From assembly GCF_000317835.1 (NCBI RefSeq), contig NC_019793.1, positions 3,104,501-3,168,500 on the forward strand: a DNA stretch of 64,000 bases, in the 5' to 3' direction. Positions within the stretch are counted from its first letter, which is position 1. Every line of letters starts with the position of its first letter. Positions 58,723-64,000 of this stretch are shown here, piece by piece. The position numbers and the translations under genes are program-made. The notes under the pieces were generated by a model. It was not told the DNA's origin. It saw only the letters and a list, made by a program, of their open reading frames with translations, and searched no databases. This stretch comes from Deinococcus peraridilitoris DSM 19664. GTDB taxonomy: Bacteria > Deinococcota > Deinococci > Deinococcales > Deinococcaceae.

Positions 58723-60183
58723 TCAGCGGTTGCGGCGGCGGCGCAGGCGCTCCATGGCCGCTTCGAGGGAGAGGCGCATGCGCTCGAGGGCCTGCGCGAG
58801 GTCGCCGATCTCATCGTTACGCTCGGCGGTAACGGGCGTGTCGAGCTGCCCGAGGCTGATCTTGTCGGCAGCCTGGACAAGGGCCTCGATGGGCTGCACG
58901 ATCCGGCGTCCGGTGCGCACCGCGAAGAAGGCCGCGACACCCGTGGCCAGCAGAATCAGCATTATCTGAATCAGCACCGACTGCCGGGTGACGCGCAGCG
59001 ATTCGTCGGCAATGACGCCCACGGCGATGGTGTAGAGCGCTTCGCTGTTCTTGAAGTTTTGGTCCGAGACTTCGGCGGCGACCTTGCGCGTTTCCCCTTG
59101 TGCGTCGGTCACGCTGTACACGGCCATCTGCTGCAGCTCGTAGCTGGTGACGGTGGTTTTCTGATTTTCCGGAGCGCGTACCTTCTGTTCCAGGGTGGCC
59201 TGGGCATTGCCGACATCCACGCCGCTCTCTTTGAGCTGTTGCAGCTGCAGGGCGTAGCGGTCGGCTGGCTTGTCCCGGCCGACGAAGCTGCTGGCGCCCT
59301 GATGCGTGGCCATCCACTGGTTGACCTGCTCGCCCAGCACAAAGTCGGCTTCTTCGTTTTTCGAGCGGAAGAACTGCAGTCCATCGGGCGTGTTGAGGGC
59401 CACGAAGCCGACGGCCGGCTGTTGCAGCAGGGTCTTGAGCTGGGTGTCGAGCGCGTTCACGTCGTTGATGTCGACGCTCGTGCCGACACTGGCGGCCAGG
59501 GCGCGCGCGCCTTCGCGAATGACCTGCTTCTGCGCCTGAGGAACGCTCAGCAGGGTGCCGGCCACCGAAGCAAGCCCGGCCAGCACGACCGGCAGCAGGG
59601 TCGTGACCAGCACGCGCTGACGCAAGCTGAAACGGCGCTCCGGCTTGGTTTCGACGACGGGAACGTCGGCAAAAGTCTGCTCGAGGGTGGGGTTGGTGGG
59701 CAGGGTCATGGCGGCCACCGGAGCTGCAGTGATGACCGGCTCCGGCGCGGCGGCAACGGCGGGTGCGGCCACGGGCACGCTCGAAGCGGCGGGCTGCGCG
59801 GCGGCCACCGGAGTCACGGACTCGGCCACCACACTGGCAGGTTCGACCGTGCTGACCGGCGCGGGAGTCGGCGCGTCGCCTGCCGGAGGTGATACCTCAC
59901 GTGGGGCCACAGTGGGTTCGCCGAGCGGCACGACGTTGACGGTCGTGGTGATGTCGTTCTCGACGACTTCTTCCAGGGTGACTTTGAGCCCCATGGTTTC
60001 GTAGAGCGACAGCAGGGTATCGGCGCGACTTTTGCTGGTGGGCTTGAGCAGGCGGCCGGGCTTGCGGCTGGCCAGCTTGATGGCCTGGTCTTCGCTCAGG
60101 CCAAAACGGGTCGAGAGCCGTTCGGACAATTCGGGGCGCAATTCATTCGGAACGATCTGGGAGAGAACAACGGTGTATTTCAT
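58723..60183 (-). CDS. HAMP-domain transmembrane sensor without output domain
   Basis: A 486-residue protein. Residues 1-75 are a compact L7/L12-like or ribosome-tail-like domain (VVLSQIVPNELRPELSERL). A Pro/Ala-rich linker (about 85-180) leads to transmembrane helix 1 (191-213), a 187-residue extracytoplasmic sensor, helix 2 (402-421) and a HAMP coil (422-475). It ends after a short Arg tail, with no kinase, cyclase or methyl-accepting region. The stop of the upstream gene overlaps its start. It closes a three-gene operon; what it signals to is unknown. Confidence 0.78.
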   Translation of the reverse strand: MKYTVVLSQIVPNELRPELSERLSTRFGLSEDQAIKLASRKPGRLLKPTSKSRADTLLSLYETMGLKVTLEEVVENDITTTVNVVPLGEPTVAPREVSPPAGDAPTPAPVSTVEPASVVAESVTPVAAAQPAASSVPVAAPAVAAAPEPVITAAPVAAMTLPTNPTLEQTFADVPVVETKPERRFSLRQRVLVTTLLPVVLAGLASVAGTLLSVPQAQKQVIREGARALAASVGTSVDINDVNALDTQLKTLLQQPAVGFVALNTPDGLQFFRSKNEEADFVLGEQVNQWMATHQGASSFVGRDKPADRYALQLQQLKESGVDVGNAQATLEQKVRAPENQKTTVTSYELQQMAVYSVTDAQGETRKVAAEVSDQNFKNSEALYTIAVGVIADESLRVTRQSVLIQIMLILLATGVAAFFAVRTGRRIVQPIEALVQAADKISLGQLDTPVTAERNDEIGDLAQALERMRLSLEAAMERLRRRRNR

Positions 60184-60629
60184 GACAGTCCTTTCGCACG
60201 AATGCGCCCCAGAAAGGCGCTGCGTTGCGGTTCACGCAGGTCTTGAGCGACGCGCAGAATCAGGTCGGCCGCGCCGACATCCTCTCCCAGCTCGTCGATG
60301 GCGTCTTCCACGATGACCTCGCCCACCGGGCCGATCAACTCTACGGCGGTCTTGCTGACCAAGTCGAACAGGTCTTCGCCGCTCAGCAGTGGGGCGGAAG
60401 TGCTCTCCACCGGGGTAGCACGGTCACCGACCGCCGCGAGGGCCAGCCCGAGATGCTGCTCGATGGCTTTCAGGGCGCTCTGTACGTCGCCTACGGCCAT
60501 CCCGAGCTGACTGGCCATGACCGCGACACTGTGCTCGCCGTTGATCAGGTCGGCGACCCGCCAAAGTGCAAAAGGCAGCATGGTGTCTTCCTGCAGCGGG
60601 GTCGGCAGGGGAACCGAGGTGGCGTTCAT
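60180..60629 (-). CDS. Hypothetical regulator of the HAMP operon, 149 residues
   Basis: The middle of a three-gene operon. The N-terminal half has an HTH-like pattern (VADLINGEHSVAVMASQLGMAVGDVQSALKAI), as in DUF4388-linked or FrzS-type adaptors. The C-terminal half is helical and acidic with paired Leu and Ile (LFDLVSKTAVELIGPVGEVIVEDAIDEL). No known family match. Overlaps both neighbours by 4 nt, so it is cotranslated with the sensor. Confidence 0.6.
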   Translation of the reverse strand: MNATSVPLPTPLQEDTMLPFALWRVADLINGEHSVAVMASQLGMAVGDVQSALKAIEQHLGLALAAVGDRATPVESTSAPLLSGEDLFDLVSKTAVELIGPVGEVIVEDAIDELGEDVGAADLILRVAQDLREPQRSAFLGRIRAKGLS

Positions 60630-61441
60630 GCCTGCTCGCCCAGGCCGCTCTGTGCCCAGAGGCTGTGGCCGTGCAGGGCGTCGAGCGGCAGTTCCCCGGC
60701 GCGGCGTCCTGCCCGCACCAGGGTCAGCGCGTACGCGTCGCGCAGCGCCGCAAGCAGCTCGTCGGCGGGCACGCTCTGGACGAGTTGCAGTTGTCCACTT
60801 TCATACACGACTTCTCGGGCGAAGGGATCAAGGCAGAGGTGATCGTCGGCCAGCTCCAGCGCGCTGGCGCGCCAGTGTGCTGCCACGTCGAAATGCCGGG
60901 CGGCAACGTTGAGGGCGGTGTTGTAAAACTCGATCACGCTTTCGGTCGATACCACTTCGCGGGGCGCCGCGATGAGGGTTACCCGCTCGCCTGCACGGGC
61001 GAGCGGTCCGTGCAGGTGCTGACCGGCATGCCAGTAACTGTCCCCTGCGGGACCACGGATAACGCCGCTGAACGCCTGCAGGGTGCGCCCTGTCTGCAGA
61101 TCCTCCCAACGCTGTTCTTCGCCTTGCAGAGTTGTGTCGCGACATTGCCATGCCAGACGGGCGACCTGACTGTCGAGCAAATAAAGGCTCAGCGAGCCAC
61201 GAGGAAAATGGAGGGCCAACGTGACGAGATCGTCCTCGGAATTGTCGCTGTAGCCACCGAGGGCTTCACCGTCTGCCCAAAAGAAACGGGCGCGCCTGTC
61301 GTTCTGACGGACCTCCAGGGCACCGCTGAAATGGTCCCGCCTTTTCAGGTCGGCGAAGACTTCCGGCCACGGCCAGAAATCGGAAGAGATTTCACTGTAT
61401 GCAGCTTGATCGTGGGGGAGCTGAGGCCAAAGATGAGACAT
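60626..61441 (-). CDS. Hypothetical first gene of the HAMP operon (PATAN/DUF4388-like N-terminus)
   Basis: A 271-residue protein. Near residue 37 HFSGALEVRQNDRRARFFWADGEALGG resembles the PATAN/DUF4388 module found in response-regulator and type IV pilus signalling in Deinococcus and myxobacteria. The rest is alpha/beta with no motif I recognise. TAAACT ends 11 nt before the ATG at 61441, which may be the promoter -10. It leads the operon into the HTH-like and HAMP proteins. Confidence 0.6.
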   Translation of the reverse strand: MSHLWPQLPHDQAAYSEISSDFWPWPEVFADLKRRDHFSGALEVRQNDRRARFFWADGEALGGYSDNSEDDLVTLALHFPRGSLSLYLLDSQVARLAWQCRDTTLQGEEQRWEDLQTGRTLQAFSGVIRGPAGDSYWHAGQHLHGPLARAGERVTLIAAPREVVSTESVIEFYNTALNVAARHFDVAAHWRASALELADDHLCLDPFAREVVYESGQLQLVQSVPADELLAALRDAYALTLVRAGRRAGELPLDALHGHSLWAQSGLGEQA

Positions 61442-61549
61442 AACTTGGGGTGAGTTTACCGGGTCTCATGGCCTTCATGTTAAGGGAGTACATCGTGCGC
61501 GCATTTATTGCTCATCAAGTGAAGAGCTCAAGCGGCGGGCGTGAGAGTG

Positions 61550-61582
61550 CCAAGAAGGGAGGGTGCCCGAAGGCACCCTCCC
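61550..61582 (-). terminator. Terminator of the bacilliredoxin-like gene
   Basis: GGGAGGGTGCC (61557-61567) and GGCACCCTCCC (61572-61582) around CGAA, followed on the minus strand by TTCTT. The T-run is short. Confidence 0.75.
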
Positions 61583-61598
61583 TGTGAAGGTATCCGCC

Positions 61599-62213
61599 TC
61601 AGAGTTGCGCGAGCAGTTCCTGAACCCGTGTTTTCAGATCACCGCGCGATTGGGGCGCGCCCAGCTGGTGAAGGCCACCGTGGTAGGCGTCGGGGTCACC
61701 GAAAAGACGGCTGAGGAGTTCGAATTCACGTTGGGACCGCAGGTTGGCGTCGTCGCGGAAATAGTTGACGTAAGCTTCCTGAAACTGCCATTCATTCAGT
61801 TCGTCGTTCAAAAACTGGTGCATCAACTGCTTGTAGGGCTCGATGTTGGTGGAAATGCCCTCGGCAGTGTCTGTCCGCAGGGGAACGTGCGCTTCGAACA
61901 CCGGGGCCAGGGCCTGAGGCGTGATGTCCCAGTTGTCCACATCGAAAACGCTCTGGCCATTCTTGAAGAGCAGAAACTGGGGGGAGTGGTGACGAACGCC
62001 GGTTCGCTCGGCCACGTGATTGGAGGCCGGACGCCAGTCCACGACCCGGATGAATCCGACGGGAAGTTCATGGCGCGCCAGGTAGGTTTCCAGCACTCCA
62101 AAGCCCTGCATGGTCTTGTGGCAGGTCCCGGCCTTGAAGATGGCGGCCAAGGGGAACTGCGCAAGGAAAGTCTCGACTTCGTCCGGAGTGGTCAGGGGAA
62201 CGAGTTGCGTCAT
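61599..62213 (-). CDS. Bacilliredoxin (YtxJ-like) fused to a colicin-immunity-like domain
   Basis: A 204-residue protein. Residues about 10-110 match YtxJ/DUF2847 bacilliredoxin: [16 protein letters not shown] (Cys31 at the monothiol position) and [31 protein letters not shown]. From about 125, [31 protein letters not shown] and [14 protein letters not shown] resemble colicin D-type immunity domains. The fusion is unusual. The -10 box and ATG at 62213 set the start. Function: removal of bacillithiol or a similar thiol from proteins, if the first domain acts as in Bacillus. Confidence 0.75.
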   Translation of the reverse strand: MTQLVPLTTPDEVETFLAQFPLAAIFKAGTCHKTMQGFGVLETYLARHELPVGFIRVVDWRPASNHVAERTGVRHHSPQFLLFKNGQSVFDVDNWDITPQALAPVFEAHVPLRTDTAEGISTNIEPYKQLMHQFLNDELNEWQFQEAYVNYFRDDANLRSQREFELLSRLFGDPDAYHGGLHQLGAPQSRGDLKTRVQELLAQL

Positions 62214-62219
62214 GACATC

Positions 62220-62225
62220 AGTCTA
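62220..62225 (-). promoter_or_regulatory. -10 box TAGACT of the bacilliredoxin-like gene
   Basis: TAGACT on the minus strand ends 6 nt before ATG 62213. A CTTTG/CAAAG inverted repeat lies just upstream. Confidence 0.55.
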
Positions 62226-62463
62226 CCTCACGCTTTGTAAAACAAAGTGAACCCATCATGTTCGGGCCCGTTGTGCACTTTTCTGGTGTCGAACTCGAAC
62301 TTTTTGGCTCAGATGAAAAAGTAAAAAAATGAGGGTGCGCTAAGCACTGAACCGTTTTACCGCACGCTTGATGTATAATGTACGCAATACGTATTCAATC
62401 CTGACTTTGCGAATTCTAAATAATCCGCATAGAGACGGCAATTATGGAAACGGTTCATCCCTG
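62226..62463. other. AT-richer intergenic region
   Basis: About 240 bp with no gene. It contains TATAAT (62374-62379) and the palindrome AATACGTATT (about 62387-62396), both without a good -35. The sequence is markedly less GC-rich than its surroundings. Confidence 0.4.
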
Positions 62464-62469
62464 TATACT
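62464..62469 (+). promoter_or_regulatory. -10 box TATACT, leaderless start
   Basis: TATACT ends 6 nt before ATG 62476 and rejects the in-frame TTG at 62368. Confidence 0.55.
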
Positions 62470-62475
62470 CACGTC

Positions 62476-62715
62476 ATGACTTACGTTGCATATGAGGCTC
62501 TTGAAGTTACCCCCGCCGTACTCGCGCACCCTGAATTGGCGCAGCGCTGGAAGTACGCGGCCCAGAACAACCTGATCAAAGCCGTCGGCCGTGGGCGCTA
62601 CAGTGCAGTGCTAGACGAACGTCTGGCCACCGCGCTCCGTCACACCCTGCCTGAGGTGGTCATGTACTGTTACAACGACGGTGATGACACCATCTGTATC
62701 GGTGCCCCTGCCTGA
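62476..62715 (+). CDS. Hypothetical protein, 79 residues
   Basis: A small soluble protein of unknown family (begins MTYVAYEALEVTPAVLAHPE). Central basic segment WKYAAQNNLIKAVGRGRYSAV, then an acidic C-terminus with YCYNDGDDTICIG. Two Cys in the last 20 residues. No signal or membrane helix. Terminated by a strong palindrome convergent with glgA. Confidence 0.6.
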   Translation: MTYVAYEALEVTPAVLAHPELAQRWKYAAQNNLIKAVGRGRYSAVLDERLATALRHTLPEVVMYCYNDGDDTICIGAPA

Positions 62716-62765
62716 ACCCTGAACTGCGCAAGCACGAACCGCGCCATCCGGTAACCATGCAGCAA

Positions 62766-62796
62766 CGAAGGGCCCCATGTGGGGCCCTTCGCCGTT
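62766..62796. terminator. Terminator between convergent genes
   Basis: CGAAGGGCCCC (62766-62776) and GGGGCCCTTCG (62781-62791) around ATGT, between the 79-residue gene and glgA. T-tracts on both sides are short. Confidence 0.7.
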
Positions 62797-62828
62797 TGTC
62801 CGCCTCTGCACGAACCTTTGCCCGGCAG

Positions 62829-64000
62829 TTACACGGACGAACGTGTCACCGAGGCGTACAGTGCCTGATATTGCCGGGCTGCACGGTCCCACGAGAAATC
62901 AAGCTTCATGCCGCGCTCTATCCGGGTTCTCCAGAGGGCCGGATCGTCAAATTCCTTGCGGGCCAGTCGTGCCACGCGGGCCAGGGCGGTCGAACTGCAC
63001 TTCTGGAACAAAAAGCCGACGTCGCGTGGAACGCTGTCGTGCAGCCCTCCCGTGTCCCGCACAATCGGCACTGCCCCATAGCGAAGCGCGATCATCTGCG
63101 AAAGCCCACACGGCTCGAAGCGGCTGGGCATCACGAATGCGTCGGCGCCGGCATAGATGCGGTGGGCCAAAGGCTCGTTCATTCCGCGCAGGTAGCGCAC
63201 ACCCTTGCCGTCCCATTCCTGCAGACTTGCTTCCAGACGAGGATCGCCGCTGCCCAGTACCACGACGTCCCAATCCCGGGTCAATTCGGGTAAGGTGTCC
63301 ACCAGCAAGTCGATGCCCTTCTGCTCCACGAGGCGGGTCACGGTTGCCAGCACCGGTTTGCCACGTAGACCCAATTCGCTCCGCAGGGCCTTGACGTTGG
63401 CCGCTTTACCCTTCGCGGTCTTGAACGGCCTGATCTCAGGGTCGTTGCGTGGATCCCACCGTTCCAGATCGAGCCCATTCAGGATGCCGTGAAGCTGCCC
63501 CCGGACGTACCGTGCCCGCAGAATTCCATCGAGCCCTTCACCCAGGGCCGGCGTGGTGATTTCGCGCGCGTAAGTCGGGGAGACGGTGGTGATCGCATCG
63601 GCATAGACCAGACCGGCCTTCATCAAGTTGATGTCACCGTGAAATTCGATGCCCTGGGGTGAATAGGTTTCCTGCGGCAAACCCGTCCAGGCGAATGCGT
63701 CCCACCCTGACCAGCGGCCCTGGTACTGCAGGTTGTGAATGGTGAACAGGCTGGGCAGTTTCCGCTCGCGTGCGAAGTAGCAGAGCAGCCCCGCGCCCCA
63801 GTCGTGCGCGTGCAGCAGATCGAAGCTCAGGCCGTACGCATCGAGCGTGGGCAGGGCCGAGCGGCAAAAGCGGATAAATCGCCAGACATCATCGCTGGCG
63901 TACATGCCACTGCGGTCGAATTCGGGCAGGCCGAGAAACAAAAAACGTACCCCGGCCTGCACCACCTCGCCCAGGTGCACTTCGCCCTGCTCAAACACTG
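62829..64000 (-). CDS. glgA: Glycogen synthase GlgA, 5' end cut by the window
   Basis: At least 390 residues of a GT5 ADP-glucose glycogen synthase. Present are the N-domain part DLLHAHDWGAGLLCYF and the C-domain LATVTRLVEQKGIDLL, YAGADAFVMPSRFEPCGLSQM with the catalytic Glu, and GAVPIVRDTGGLHDS. The usual N-terminal KxGGL loop, roughly 100 residues, lies beyond the edge, so the ATG at 63998 is internal. It elongates the alpha-1,4-glucan. Confidence 0.93.
   Translation of the reverse strand, partial: VFEQGEVHLGEVVQAGVRFLFLGLPEFDRSGMYASDDVWRFIRFCRSALPTLDAYGLSFDLLHAHDWGAGLLCYFARERKLPSLFTIHNLQYQGRWSGWDAFAWTGLPQETYSPQGIEFHGDINLMKAGLVYADAITTVSPTYAREITTPALGEGLDGILRARYVRGQLHGILNGLDLERWDPRNDPEIRPFKTAKGKAANVKALRSELGLRGKPVLATVTRLVEQKGIDLLVDTLPELTRDWDVVVLGSGDPRLEASLQEWDGKGVRYLRGMNEPLAHRIYAGADAFVMPSRFEPCGLSQMIALRYGAVPIVRDTGGLHDSVPRDVGFLFQKCSSTALARVARLARKEFDDPALWRTRIERGMKLDFSWDRAARQYQALYASVTRSSV

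Noticed and set aside
61468..61587. Small plus-strand frame (39 residues) overlapping the bacilliredoxin terminator
   Set aside because: No ribosome site or -10 box at a useful distance; basic, repeat-like composition over a terminator.

Overview
The window is GC-rich chromosomal DNA from a member of the Deinococcaceae, probably a Deinococcus or close relative. The evidence is the gene set: phytoene synthase and desaturase with a CrtD-like desaturase, a CarH/LitR plus LdrP-like regulator pair, a Gfh1-like RNA polymerase factor, a Thermus-type glucose-binding protein and a Taq-like DNA polymerase I. About twenty genes also start at ATG or GTG only 5-8 nt after a TANNNT-like -10 box, the leaderless architecture described for Deinococcus. 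Species cannot be fixed from the sequence alone. Genes are dense, and I see no tRNA, rRNA, CRISPR array, intact insertion sequence or prophage.

Layout. 0-7 kb: WrbA, GlpX, a 36-residue membrane peptide, HisF-HisIE, a single-domain response regulator, two unknown proteins and a DUF72 protein. 7-10.5 kb: a molybdopterin oxidoreductase, an inverted pair of non-coding repeats, a small methyltransferase and a secreted DUF4397 protein. 10.7-15.6 kb: MutS, a small hydrophilic stress-type protein and MutL. 15.7-18.7 kb: an overlapping operon of type III polyketide synthase, methyltransferase and FAD monooxygenase. 18.8-22.9 kb: ugpQ-ugpB-ugpA-ugpE for glycerophosphodiester and glycerol-3-phosphate use, without an ATPase gene. 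23-27.4 kb: ribosomal protein L31, a decayed sugar locus (ROK regulator pseudogene and a truncated ABC ATPase) beside an intact isomerase and dehydrogenase, then thymidine kinase. 27.5-33.4 kb: a DEAD-box helicase, divergent HxlR regulator and nitroreductase, a Fur-family regulator, two envelope-type membrane proteins and a methyltransferase.

33.6-42.8 kb is a carotenoid and light-response region: crtB-crtI, a winged-helix protein, an NAD-epimerase, an LdrP-like CRP/FNR regulator, a CarH-like B12 photoreceptor, then HMG-CoA-lyase-like protein, UbiA prenyltransferase and a CrtD-like desaturase. 42.9-47.9 kb: RecO, a zinc-finger protein, the Gfh1-like factor, a repeat-rich spacer, LysS and a cation efflux protein. 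48.4-51.8 kb: a glucose/galactose-type ABC importer, again without ATPase. 51.9-58.5 kb: a YflT-like stress protein, SDR, LURP-one-like protein, RuvA, signal peptidase, DUF2231 protein and PolA. 58.7-61.4 kb: a three-gene operon ending in a HAMP membrane sensor with no output domain. The window closes with a bacilliredoxin-like fusion, a small unknown protein and the 3' part of glycogen synthase.

Functional links: MutS/MutL, RecO, RuvA and PolA make the segment rich in DNA repair. Two sugar or phosphoester importers appear to borrow an ATPase encoded elsewhere. The CarH-LdrP pair lies between two carotenoid gene groups and most plausibly controls them. Many genes end in long, near-perfect palindromes that look like bidirectional terminators.
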